From NCBI GenBank assembly GCA_964017145.1, contig OZ024848.1, positions 1,190,501 through 1,254,500 on the forward strand: 64,000 bases of DNA. Direction: 5' to 3'. The notes under the pieces were generated by a model. The model was not told where the DNA came from. It made no database searches and was given only the letters and a program-made list of their open reading frames with translations. Shown here piece after piece: positions 44,001-53,100 of this stretch. Position 1 is the stretch's first letter; every line of letters starts with the position of its first letter. Position numbers and translations under genes: made by a program. Origin of the DNA: Agrocybe praecox. Taxonomy: Eukaryota; Basidiomycota; Agaricomycetes; Agaricales; Agrocybaceae.

Positions 44001-45909
44001 TACCTCCGCCACCGCCTCCACCACCACCACCACCACCACCGTTAGGCGGAAAACCTCCGCCTCCGGGGGGTCCAGCGGGTGGCCAAGCAGGGCCTCCACT
44101 AGGATTGCTACCGTTTCCTCCTCCTCCACTGGAACCTCCACCTCCACCTCCGTTCCCCGGAGGGGTAGGAGGATCGTTGGATGGTCCTGTTCCCCCTTTC
44201 GAAGGCGTAATGTTCGAGGAAGTGAAGGCAGCAGCCGCGATCATCGGAGGGACTCTAGTGGGCGGCAATGGAGTTGCCGTAGCTTTCACCACGACAGTCG
44301 CTGGCACCTCGTTGGGAGCCATCCAATTCGACGTTCTAGGTCCAGGACGAGCTCGCCAGTCGTCGTTTACATCCGCGGATTGTGTGTTCCGGAACTGATA
44401 GGACGTCCAATTTTGGGAAGTTATTGCGTTCGGTGGTTGAATAGAGTCGTGATTTGGAGCTGGTAAAGGGGCTGGGGTAGCCAGTCCAAACATTATGTTA
44501 GGTACGTTCGCTTCGTTATTCCTATTCGTTTTGGTTGGGAACGGGTTGCGATAGGGTGAAGACGAGTTTTCGTCTCCTGGATCCTCATCCAAATTCCTAA
44601 AGAAACCCTTGCTCGTCTTGAATGGGGTTCCCCCTCCCATCAGCGGGTCGTTGGCAGATTGCTCATCCTCGTCGGATTGGTTAGCGGTATGAAAAGAGAC
44701 CCTATTCTTACGTCTCGTACCCTTTCCATTCGAGAACCCTTCTTCCACGAACGATTCCTCAACTTCTTCCGCCTGCGATTGAGCGTTCTTTTCAACAGTA
44801 CCCGCATCGGAAACAGCGTCTTCCCGCATCCATTCAGGTAGGTTCAGTGTTTCTTGCCATCTTTCACCTTTACTAACTGCATTCCTCTGATCTTCCGTCA
44901 ACCTTTCTTTGTGTCGGGGAAAGGCAGTGTGAAGGTAGCGAAGCTGGTTGCTCATGGTTACTTTGGACAGTCCTTCGCGTATGGACTCAGTAGTAGAAGC
45001 CGGAGAACTAGGTACATCCTCTCCTTTATATTCTTCTTGATATTTTAAAATGAATCTCTGGGCAGCCTCCATTCGTCGGGCTATGATAGCCCAAGCAGCC
45101 TGCAGCTGTGCTATAGATTCCGACCCCGAAAGATTCCTTTCCACTACCTCCTCCGGATCGACTATGAAGTGCGCTCCTGGTTTCCGCTCAGGAAGGAGCG
45201 CCGTCATCTGTTCGATGAAGATCTGTAGCTCAGTGGTCGTCAACTGCACTTTGGATTGCAGGCTCGATTCGATGCGGTACCGAGTCTCTGCATCATCATT
45301 CACGTTGACAGTATCCCTGATATTTTCCGGTTTCAGGTTCGGATTGGTCGCGATCCACATCGCTCGGGCCTGAGTGGATAGGCCCATCTCCCCCTCTAAT
45401 GCATATTCTCGATATAGCTTCGCCATAGGCGACATCGCGTATCCTTCTTTCATTCCGTCCCTCAAAATCTCTTGAGAGCGTGTTGGCGTTGCACGCACCG
45501 CAGACATTGAATCTCCAACTGACTCAGCACTAACACTCGTTGTAGAACTGGCGGTTCCGAGTGATTTGTCAAATCCGTTATACCTACCCCGTTGACTTCT
45601 CAGTCCTCTCGCGCGAGACGTTCCTCGCCCTCTAACCAAGAAGGTAGGTACTGACGAAAAAGTTGGTATAGACGACGGGATCCTACTCTTAGGATTCTCC
45701 TTTACGCCCGAAGTAGGGGTAGCAGGTTTATCGGGTGAAGCGGAGTGAGACCTAGATAAAGATGCTATCGTAGGTCGGTGTAAACTAGAAAGTCGGGGCT
45801 TAACGATTGGTTTCTCAGTCTGCTCCAGTTTGTTATAATCTTGAATAAAATTTTTATCTCTTGTTTTTACGCCGGCCGGGCTGTGAGGAGTTCCCACAGT
45901 GTCCACCAA
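38059..45909 (-). CDS. Gag-Pol polyprotein of gypsy element 2
   Basis: One open frame of 2616 codons, beginning directly at the LTR edge with TTG and no ATG until codon 135 (45505-45507). Initiation is therefore either at 45507 or non-AUG/spliced. Order: basic, Ser-rich N-terminus; long Gly/Pro tract near 43990-44160; gag domain (LPSWDGDHDTAVDYFWKIQN); zinc knuckle CKVCGSANHWDKEC; protease with the unusual LDSCADVT in place of DSGA; reverse transcriptase (FCVDYRKLN, catalytic YIDD near 40870); RNase H (LYSDASDFALGCALQQ); integrase (HETASETAHNG and CDVCQKTK finger, then SMDFIVNLP, TDRDPRW and HPQMDGQTEIVN). A C-terminal chromodomain-like region (LRFLVRWVGYG) follows. No break is visible. Confidence 0.95.
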   Translation of the reverse strand: MVDTVGTPHSPAGVKTRDKNFIQDYNKLEQTEKPIVKPRLSSLHRPTIASLSRSHSASPDKPATPTSGVKENPKSRIPSSIPTFSSVPTFLVRGRGTSRARGLRSQRGRYNGFDKSLGTASSTTSVSAESVGDSMSAVRATPTRSQEILRDGMKEGYAMSPMAKLYREYALEGEMGLSTQARAMWIATNPNLKPENIRDTVNVNDDAETRYRIESSLQSKVQLTTTELQIFIEQMTALLPERKPGAHFIVDPEEVVERNLSGSESIAQLQAAWAIIARRMEAAQRFILKYQEEYKGEDVPSSPASTTESIREGLSKVTMSNQLRYLHTAFPRHKERLTEDQRNAVSKGERWQETLNLPEWMREDAVSDAGTVEKNAQSQAEEVEESFVEEGFSNGKGTRRKNRVSFHTANQSDEDEQSANDPLMGGGTPFKTSKGFFRNLDEDPGDENSSSPYRNPFPTKTNRNNEANVPNIMFGLATPAPLPAPNHDSIQPPNAITSQNWTSYQFRNTQSADVNDDWRARPGPRTSNWMAPNEVPATVVVKATATPLPPTRVPPMIAAAAFTSSNITPSKGGTGPSNDPPTPPGNGGGGGGSSGGGGNGSNPSGGPAWPPAGPPGGGGFPPNGGGGGGGGGGGGGNPGLPYNAPNGPPAPYGNFVPTIKAELKQDQLPSWDGDHDTAVDYFWKIQNLAALGGHIPQALGYWLWNNLKEGSTVQIWFAMLAPNQQAYMRSHYLAYLRGIKEGYLGRVWQLKMNRTYENQSFRQTGHEQETPSHFIVRRVMFTRMLVRSDNGGPLEVYLVMQRAPISWGPVINIDSINNISELYAKVTEHEKALVHSSRLEHSRLLTSENLAYNLRKLGLSLPGSSTGDRGNQRRNEYPKRMAHLGEADSTGDTADVHDTEVTSSAESEIGLKEAYQVLKQRQRPPPKGGYPFPKNDHVTTKMGRTPPSPCKVCGSANHWDKECPDWHTYLERQKRSGHLASGMLDDESEELYSSAYSILLDEKLKDLNSSIDPQYPLPSGFEEAARNALKEVTILKAGVCKTLEVQEPVAVKMEAAKFRTTMEEVEDNEEWMNHTLNPHEVPSIVEKESNDATLGDSSEVSSGEERSGDPLPDKEAYMNGTRFDIPEGSIIKVPKARIKEGGQSSVGISVLAVRGRLASLRNEEVDLRLDSCADVTLISQETFDCLMDQPKILQGQRMKLWQLTDKENEIKGYVRIPVFMESCEGQTLELEAEAYIVPGMTVPILLGEDFQQTYEIAVSRSVTRGNLVSFEGTPFTVKGDAVDRTNDFKRMRKSVYGVQAFVKAKEHRRRKNKRKRTRIQEEKDRWVVRAAEDALIKPEQTKRILIQGNFGEKKEWYFERDLVVSSDDSYLAIPNVLFNAEDATIPVSNTSTHPRMVRKGDVLGRVIDPSLYFDTPSATAEWENLRALSALYTQLVQDLPSGNVEGQSRTSEEVEPSELGPKTAELPDLTVYPSDKMEELLDVGDLPEHLATRAWEMLRSHVRAFGFDGRLGHHPSKVTIRTKETEAPISLPMYGSSPAKRQVIDEQLTKWFEQDVIEPSSSPWGAPVVIAYRNGKPRFCVDYRKLNAVTTADEFPIPRQSEILASLSGAQVLSSLDALSGFTQLEMDADHKEKTAFRTHQGLFQFKRMPFGLRNGPSIFQRVMQGILAPYLWLFCLVYIDDIVVYSKSYEDHLDHLDKVLQKIEDSGITLSPTKCHLFYGSILLLGHKVSRLGLSTHDEKVKAILELKRPTKLAELQSFLGMAVYFSAFIPYYSDICIPLYALLRKGTTWRWLVPEEHAWQSLKRALQNAPVLGHPVEGQPYRLYSDASDFALGCALQQVQPIRLADLRGTRIYDQIVKCHGRGDPPPKLPVALSTRLRDDLHEQEWAPELDDTIIYTERVIAYWSRTFKPAETRYSATEREALAAKEGLVRFQPFIEGEKILLVTDHAALQWARTYENSNRRLAAWGAIFSAYAPGLEIIHRPGRKHSNVDPLSRIPRAPPDHYSPAADDLAPIQISQDLEGGLGENKAKPAERVSFYLTHIRDAFDEVDSIHEEDQKAGYYGTRSKSKRSVRVKEDAPTERIKSSDEGTGDEMSVDPEETTKPNHLHVEMNTELLREWVAAYKDSPSLKKLWEDERSEMTKVSPGFRYFKDEHGLLYFRDADYQPRLCVPERWRTYLIRIAHETASETAHNGAEKLWQKLSPQYYWKRMKADVIRFCLSCDVCQKTKTGHFNKWGYLIPNPVPYVPYSSISMDFIVNLPMCGDFNAIYVVVDRLSKHANFIPTTTGLTSEDFALLFVKWVVSRYGLPESIITDRDPRWTADFWRAIAKALKTEMILSSSHHPQMDGQTEIVNRFLETMLRAFVGSEKDDWVEWLPLLEFSYNSAVHSSTGVAPFKLLLGYLPRSSLDTLLAPFRIRSENATGPLRGSEEFLANLRMHRENARLAIAKAQHEQAQQYNRNRRPVPDIKPGDRVLANPHSLEWIESKGEGVKLGPKWVGPFEVIERVNSNVFRLRLPDNYPGSPVINISHLKKYIEPEDGEERTQFPSNWKRKNESDEFEVERIMGHKLTPKTKQLRFLVRWVGYGPQFDLWRSERDLRNSPTILREYKKMAKLS
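45891..45908 (-). promoter_or_regulatory. tRNA-type primer binding site of gypsy element 2
   Basis: On the minus strand TGGTGGACACTGTGGGAA begins 1 nt after the 5' LTR. TGG is the complement of a tRNA 3' CCA. The tRNA was not identified. The site overlaps the open gag frame. Confidence 0.55.
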
Positions 45910-46283
45910 TGTAAGGCTTGGTTTCGAGATCCCACGAGAATCCCAACGAGCGTAAATTTAGATGTGGGCTTGCCACGTAGAGCACGAAGAAGAGCAGCCT
46001 CGTTCCGAGGTGGGCTTCTTCTGAGGAGTTTAGTTCCTAAACTCCTTACTCAATAGGAATCGGATATTGCGTACAAGAGAGCTACTGTTGGTACAGAGCT
46101 CGATCTCAAGATAACGATATACGATTGCAAGAAGTGAAAAAGATAAGTACATCAGCCCATCAAGGGCGGGTACACTACTGCGGAGTATTAATTATACAAA
46201 CTCCGCTCGAAAGATGTTTAGTAAATACGTAGCAACAGAGTAGTTATAGATTCGAGTTAGTCCGTTAGCCGACACGCCTTACA
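45910..46283 (-). repeat. 5' LTR of gypsy element 2
   Basis: 374 bp, starts TGTAAGGC and ends GCCTTACA. Target duplicate TGGGC lies outside at 46284-46288. Confidence 0.95.
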
Positions 46284-46288
46284 TGGGC

Positions 46289-46820
46289 AAATTAGGAGTT
46301 AGGTGGTTATGTTTTGCTTAATTTATTTGATGTTCGATGATTTCTCGGAAAAACACATAAAAAAATATGTTCCAAGGTTATTTATTAACGCACCTGCCTG
46401 TAATTTTGTATGGTCTATCTCCAGTATAATGTCTACTTTTTTTTTCTTTCAAATTTTGGACCAGAATAATAAGTATTGCCCAAGTTATTTGAGTTGCGAT
46501 GATTTTGTTCCTAAAATAGAAGGAGATATAAGTAAATTGGATATTTGCAGGCCAGTTCTGGACACCCTTGGCTACAAATTGGCAGGTGCATTTGTATATA
46601 TTATCTTTACATTGTATCAAAAAACCAGCATGTAATTCTAAGTATTGACTGAGATATTGGAGGTGTCATCAAAATATTTCAGCAACAGTGCAGTTCATCA
46701 GTGTTTCCTTTCTTCTTAACCACTACCACCACCCACCGTCCACCACCACCACATTCCATCCCCACCATGCCACAACATCAATGATGATGACACAGTGACG
46801 ATGACAGGTCAGAAAAGACA
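46289..46820. other. Non-coding flank of gypsy element 2
   Basis: AT-rich, with a CCACCACC-rich patch near 46725-46755. The reading frame at 46303-46635 is low-complexity and unlike a gene. Confidence 0.4.
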
Positions 46821-47242
46821 CATCAGAAAAAACACTTTATGCCATTGGAACTTGGAGGAACCCTAGGGGCAGTCAAAGTAGTCAAGGCAGCTTGTANNNN
46901 NNNNNNNNNNNNNNNNNNNNNNNNNNNNNNNNNNNNNNNNNNNNNNNNNNNNNNNNNNNNNNNNNNNNNNNNNNNNNNNNNNNNNNNNNNNNNNNNNNNN
47001 NNNNNNNNNNNNNNNNNNNNNNNNNNNNNNNNNNNNNNNNNNNNNNNNNNNNNNNNNNNNNNNNNNNNNNNNNNNNNNNNNNNNNNNNNNNNNNNNACTA
47101 TAAGGTCTCAGGTTGCCTTGGCACTCCTTGGGGATATGAATGTTGTGCAGACTATAGCCCTCAGGCTACAAGCTGCCTTGACTACTTTGACTGCCCCTAG
47201 GGTTCCTCCAAGTTCCAATGGCATAAGGTGTTTTTCCTGATG
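46821..47242. repeat. Foldback element with 76-bp arms spanning an assembly gap
   Basis: 46821-46896 and 47167-47242 are inverted copies (CATTGGAACTTGGAGGAAC, GGGGCAGTCAAAGTAGTC), with only about two differences near the outer ends. 46897-47096 is exactly 200 N, a placeholder gap. The arms look like ends of a small inverted-repeat transposon, or a hairpin that broke the assembly. Confidence 0.85.
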
Positions 47243-47930
47243 CAACGCCAACAACAACGCACATCAACAACAACAACCGCCAACAATAATGCGACAACAA
47301 TGCCGACAACACACATCAGCAACAACAACTTGACAATGCCAACGCCTGCAACAACAATACGACGGTGACAACAACAACAATACAATGGTGATGACAATGA
47401 CAATGACAATGACGACACCACACTGACAACAACATGAGCGACAGCGACAACAACATGTGCAATGACGACACACCAATGCCAACGACCCCACCAACCACAA
47501 TGGTGAATGAGCTGACAAACACAAGGCGGTAGCATTGGGGGCAAGGGCGTGATGTGGAAACATGAGAGGTGAGGTGTTTAGGGCGATGACAAGGTAAGTA
47601 CCCTGTCCACTCCGTTTTCCTGCTCATCGCTGCCGTTCACAGGCTGGGGCCCCTCTGTCCCTCTTCTCCTATCCTCTTCTTCCTCCTTACCCACTTCTCT
47701 GCCCTATCCCCTCCCATCTCCTCTTCCCTCTGTCCTCTTTCCATATTCCCTTCCCCCCATTTCCTTCAATTAATACTGCCTCCTTACTGTCTGCCCTATC
47801 TCTCTTCTTCCTCCACCTTTCCCCCTCTTGTCCCTTCTCTCTTCTCTGCCCCTTCCCTCTGTCCCCTCTTCTCTTCTCTTACACTTTCTCTCTACACCCT
47901 CCTATGCCTCTTACTTAGCTTTAATAAGTA
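47243..47930. repeat. Low-complexity CAA-rich then CT-rich tracts
   Basis: 47243-47480 is dominated by CAACAA/GACAAC triplets. 47640-47900 is pyrimidine-rich (CTCTTCTTCCTCC style). Frames across them are artefacts. Confidence 0.8.
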
Positions 47931-48302
47931 TATAAAATGCATGTATTATTGTAGATATGAATAAATTGGTTTTTATGCATTTTTGAGAGTGTCCCTCTAA
48001 AATTGAAACATATTTTGCTAGAATTATATGAGAATTACGACAGAATATGAAACTATGCTGACAAGATTACCAGAATTATACAAGTATTTGATAGAAATTT
48101 TGCTGAATTAGTTTGAATTAGCTGAATTTAATGCGAGTTAACATGTGTTAACTCATTGGTCTGCAGGACACCTTTCTCCCAATGCTACCTGGGAGAATTG
48201 ACTAGTGTTACATCATTTTTAATCCCAACACCTCTTAATGCTATATAGGTTGATCTAAAGATATATAGGACAATATAAATCACATGTGCTTTTTCCTGAT
48301 GT

Positions 48303-48480
48303 AGGCGTCACTTAGACAATTTGCCACTTATGCAGGGAACTTATCCTTAAAACAGGCCACTTAGGCGTCACTTAGACAATATTTGCCACTTAGGCAGGGA
48401 ACTTATTCCTAGAACGGGCCACTTAGGCATCACTTAGACAATCTTTGCCACTTAGGCAAGTATTGAGCTTTATGTCACTT
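48303..48480. repeat. Short tandem repeat, ~64-bp unit
   Basis: Just under three units, each with GGCCACTTAGGCGTCACTTAG, are read as GGCCACTTAGGC then TCACTTAGACAAT and a following GCCACTTA.GCAGGGAACTTAT-type phrase. The flanking 47931-48302 and 48481-49465 are non-coding by eye. Confidence 0.75.
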
Positions 48481-49465
48481 AAGACAGAGGAAACTTTATC
48501 CCAACACACTTTCTAATGTTCCTCGAGAACTCTACAAGTTAACTCAAGTCAATCAGATCATGCCAAATTGAACAAGTAACACTTCAGATGGAATCATTTT
48601 AATTATGCCAACTTCCGCAGAGACACTTTAGCTTCCAATAGTCAATAATCGTCAGATAGGCACTTAGGCTTTCTCCTAGGAGTATAAAGAACTGGGTTCT
48701 ATGTTGTCTGGGTTGCTACAATATTTACAGGCTGTTTATATACTGTTGAGTCACGGAAAATATAGGAATACTTGGAATGAATCGGAAATGCTCAGAAAAT
48801 AAAGGAAACAATACTATTGGTTGGTGCACTGCAGCTCCACTCAATGCATAAGTGCGAAGAGGGTGCCATGTGTGCTTTTGAATACCCTCGGAAGGGTTTG
48901 TATGGTTGGGCAAGTTGCTGACTCGAGCATGATGCTCCGAGGGTGCTTATTCACATTAGCCGACGATCATTCAACTATGCTGTCTTGTCTTGTCCCTCAA
49001 AGGATCATTTACCAAAGTGTGTGTAGTATGCATGCCTAATTCATATGATTTCATAGGGAGAGGCCACTACAATGCTGTCTTGTATTGTCCTTTGACTCGA
49101 ATCGGAATCAATTTATATAAATCTTTAACAATATTTTGCTCAAGGCTAAGACTGGGATTGTCAAAATTACTTGGGAGTTTATCAAAGACACTCATTTGAG
49201 CACCTGGCCAAAATAAAGGATCACTACAAAGCTCAGATTAGCAATTAATTGTGAAAGTATTAAAGAAGCCAACCGTTGCTGGGACCACCATCTCAACCCA
49301 GATTGGTTTGTCTTTGACAAGGGAAAAGCAAATATGTGTACACTGTTGATGTCTTTAAACATTAGTTGATGGCCATAGTGTATTTTGTGGGCAGCTTCAA
49401 TTTGGATCATTTCCACTGGGAAATGGTGCATGAAAGATGCACAAACAACAAAAGATAATAAAATT

Positions 49466-49895
49466 GACTTGGGTCATTAAATGGAAATACGAGTCTTTTA
49501 CTTTTACTTTCTTAACATTATGTGAATATTGTCTGACTGTCAGTATGCCCTTCTACTTCACACAGTCACTGTATGTCTTTATACAAAATGTTGCATGCTA
49601 CACTGTTTTCAGCAAAGTTTTGTAAATTTGTGGCAAAATTTGGGCAGCAAAGTTTGGGTATATTGGTGGCCAAGTGTATGTTGGTGGCCAAGTATACATA
49701 CCCAAACTTGGCTGCCAAAATAGAGAACTTTGCCACCAACCTGAAAACAGTGTAGCATGCAACATTTTGTAGAAAGACATACAGTGACTGTGTGAAGTGG
49801 AAGGGCATACTGACAGTCAGACAATATTCACATAATGTTAAGAAAGTAAAAGTACAAGACTTGTACTGCCATTTAATGGCCTCTAACCCAAGTTC
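49466..49895. repeat. Foldback/MITE-like element with ~145-bp arms
   Basis: Left arm from GACTTGGGTCATTAAATGG to ACACTGTTTTCAG (about 49466-49612). It is the inverted match of the right arm (about 49740-49895). The loop contains a second inverted repeat (GCAAAGTTTGGGTAT against ATACCCAAACTTGGC). No target duplication was resolved and no coding capacity seen. Confidence 0.8.
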
Positions 49896-50155
49896 ACTTA
49901 AGTGATTTAGAGTCCGATATGCTTCAATACTAAGGATGATTTACCAAGGCATATGTTAGTTTGTTGCATGCAAGTGTTTTATTTGTTATTATACTATCAT
50001 CTCTATGTACAAATACATTTTCATTGTTTCTGTGTATTATCTTTTATATCTTGCAAGGATTTGAAACTCCAGATACACTCAGTCAACTAAATAATGAAAG
50101 AATTTATTAATCAATATGTACATTACATAGTTAAAAATTCACACCTTATGGTCCA

Positions 50156-53100
50156 CTAAGAGTTTTGCTTAATGTTTGTAATTTTCTCCTCAAGGACTTC
50201 AGCTTCAGTACTATTATCCAATTTTCTGTATATGCAGGAAAGAGCCTGCATGCTTTCCAGGGTATCTGGGTGGGATTCTCCCAGTACTTGAAGGTGTTTT
50301 TCCATGACTTGTACTTGAAGTGACTGTGCTTGATGCCAGAACCCCTGACTCCGGTAGCCAAAAGCCAAATTCACCATACTGGTAAGAGTATCAGGATGAT
50401 TCTCTCCAAGAATTTCCTTGCTTTTTTGCATTACTACAACCTGCAGTGTCTCTGCTTGCTGCCAAAGGCCTTGGGCCTGATATGTAGCTGCCAAATTTGC
50501 CATACTGGTAAGAGTATCAGGATGATTCTCTCCAAGAATTTCCTTGCTTTTTTGCATTACTACAACCTCCAGTGCCTCTGCTTGCTGCCAAAGGCCTTGG
50601 GCCTGATATGTAGCTGCCAAATTTGCCATACTGGTAAGAGTAGAAGGATGATTCTCTCCAAGAATTTCCTTTCTTTTTTGGATTACTACAACCTGCAGTG
50701 CCTCCGCTTGCTGCCAAAGGCCTTGGGCCTGATATGTACCTGCCAAATTTGCCATACTGTTAAGAGTATCAGGATGATTCTCTTCAAGAATTTCCTTTCT
50801 TTTTTGCATTACTACAACCTGCAGTGCCTCTGCTTGCTGCCAAAGGCCTTGGGCCCGATATGTAGCTGCTAAATTTCCCATACTGGTAAGAGTATCAGGA
50901 TGATTCTCTCCTAGAATTTCCTTGCTTTTTTGCATTACTACAACCTCCAGTGCCTCTGCTTGCTGCCAAAGGCCTTGGGCCTGATATGTAGCTGCCAAAT
51001 TTCCCATACTGGTAAGAGTATCAGGATGATTCTCTCCTAGAATTTCCTTTGTTTTTTGCATTACTACAACCTGCAGTGCCTCTGCTTGCTGCCAAAGGCC
51101 TTGAGCCTGATATGTACCTGCCAAATTTCCCATACTGATAAGAGTAGAAGGATGATTCTCTCCTAGAATTTCCTTTCTTTTTTGCATTACTACGACCTTC
51201 AGTGTCTCTGCTTGCTGCCAAAGGCCTTGGGCCTGATATGTACCTGCCAAATTTGCCATACTGGTAAGAGTATCAGGATGATTCTCTCCTAGAATTTCCT
51301 TTGTTTTTTGCATTACTACAACCTCCAGTGCCTCTGCTTGCTGCCAAAGGCCTTGGGCCCGATATGTAGCTGCTAAATTTCCCATACTGGTAAGAGTAGA
51401 AGGATGATTCTCTCCTAGAATTTCCTTTGTTTTTTGCATTACTACAACCTCCAGTGCCTCTGCTTGCTGCCAAAGGCCTTGGGCCCAATATGTAGATGCC
51501 AAATTTCCCATACTGGTAAGAGTAGAAGGATGATTCTCTCCAAGTTTCTTCTTCTTCTTGTATAAAGCTGTCTTAGAGAATACTACAGCCTCTTCATAGT
51601 ATCCTTGCTCTCTACAAAGAGTTTCAATATTATTCAAAATTTCAACATCAAATTCATCCAAATTTCCTGCAACCTCTACATATAGTTGTTGAATATGTGG
51701 CCATAAATTATGCTGGTATTCATGAACATATTCATTGTATTCATATGGAATTGATAAACCAAGAATTGAAAAAACACATTTCTTCATAAACTTTTCATCT
51801 GTTCCCAGTATGGCCCTTCCCCATTGTTGTACAAGTGGATGAATTCTGTATGTACTTTTTTCCCCTTGTTCAAAATGGAATTCAATAAGGAAATAAGCTT
51901 GAAGTTTCAAAATTATGTCCTGAAATGCTTGGGGGCTCCAAGATAATTCTTTTCTTCCAAAATGACTCATAAGATGTTCTACCCTTTTTTGCACAGTGGC
52001 ATCATCTATTTTGATCTGTGCCAATGCAGCTCTTTCAAATATTTCCTCTGAAATACCTTCATGTTGCAAAAGTGAGCAAATTTGCAGAAAGCACTTTGCA
52101 GAATCATCCAGCTTATCATAGCTCATTTTCCAGGTGGTATAAATTGCAATATTTTTATGTTGGGTCCTTTCATAGTGGAGAATGTGATCTCGTTGTTGCT
52201 GATGGAATGTATAATATCTGGATAATGAAAAATTGGTTATAGAAATATAGGCACCAGCATGGGAGATAGCCAAAGCAAGATATCCAAGCTCCTGTAATTA
52301 AAAAAATAAGATTACCGACAAAATTTCTAAAGGTATTTAACAAATTACCTGAACAATTTTTTTGGCTTGTACATGATTCTTCTCATTAGCTTCTCTTTTG
52401 GCCAGAATGAGCAGAAGATCTACAGCTTCCTCTTCAATCAAATTCCCAACAGCAACATAACCATCCTTTGTGGCATAAGAAATGCAAACTTCATGATTAC
52501 GTGTTGTGATAATAATGCTCCCCTTTGTAGGCAGAAAGGACTGCAGATTCAAAGTAACATCATCTGCATTGTCAATCACAAGAAGCCAGTCGTTTGTAGT
52601 TTGGCTTGCAAGCCATTTGGGAATTTGTTCAGCAGACAATTTCAACACTTCTGGAGCAAGAGATTCTAAATCTGCTTTAAGAGTAGCCTCATTGCTTCCA
52701 TCAACATAAAACACTTCAAAAAAGCTATAATAAAGAATAAGTATGAAATTAAAAAACAGAGAATTCAATCCATACAGATTTGACTTTTTTATAAATTGGA
52801 AGGCAATCTGGCTCTTTCCAGCACCACCAAGGCCTTCCAAAACAAAAATGTGCTGTTCAACACTGGCATTCTTGAAGAATTTTGCCATCTTTTCCAAAAT
52901 ATCTCTTCTGCCTGTGAAAGATGGTACTAGAGAGGGACAAGGTTTCCTTCTGAAGTTTTGACCCTGAACTTGTGCAGCTCTTGGAGCAGCTGCATTTAAG
53001 AAATAGAGATAAAGAAGTATTCAAAATATAAAGAAAATGCACTATACCTAATTGCTCAACAGTAGGCTGTACTCTGTAAGACCAAAACACAGAAGCCACA

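Larger units (their letters stand above)
34700..46283 (-). mobile_element. Young 11.6-kb Ty3/gypsy element with an extra ORF
   Basis: Two 374-bp LTRs that read identically, TGTAAGGC...GCCTTACA, are flanked by the 5-bp duplication TGGGC (34695-34699 and 46284-46288). Minus-strand order: 5' LTR, primer binding site, gag-pol as one 2616-codon frame, a 395-bp spacer, an 852-residue third frame, polypurine tract, 3' LTR. Both frames are fully open, indicating very recent insertion. Confidence 0.95.

Noticed and set aside
43920..44398. Proline- and glycine-rich frames antisense to gag of element 2
   Set aside because: Antisense shadows of the poly-Gly/Pro tract of the real polyprotein.
46303..46635. 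Plus-strand 110-codon frame
   Set aside because: AT-rich, no conserved motif, no splice context; composition is that of non-coding sequence.
46839..47240. Reading frames crossing 46897-47096
   Set aside because: They exist only because N translates to unknown residues without stops. The region is an assembly gap with foldback arms.
47197..47627. Minus-strand hydrophobic Val/Cys-rich frames suggesting membrane proteins
   Set aside because: They are translations of CAA/GAC triplet repeats.
50330..51488. Regular ~126-bp repeats resembling an array such as CRISPR or a satellite
   Set aside because: Units are contiguous, in frame and encode TPR repeats of the NLR; there are no unique spacers.
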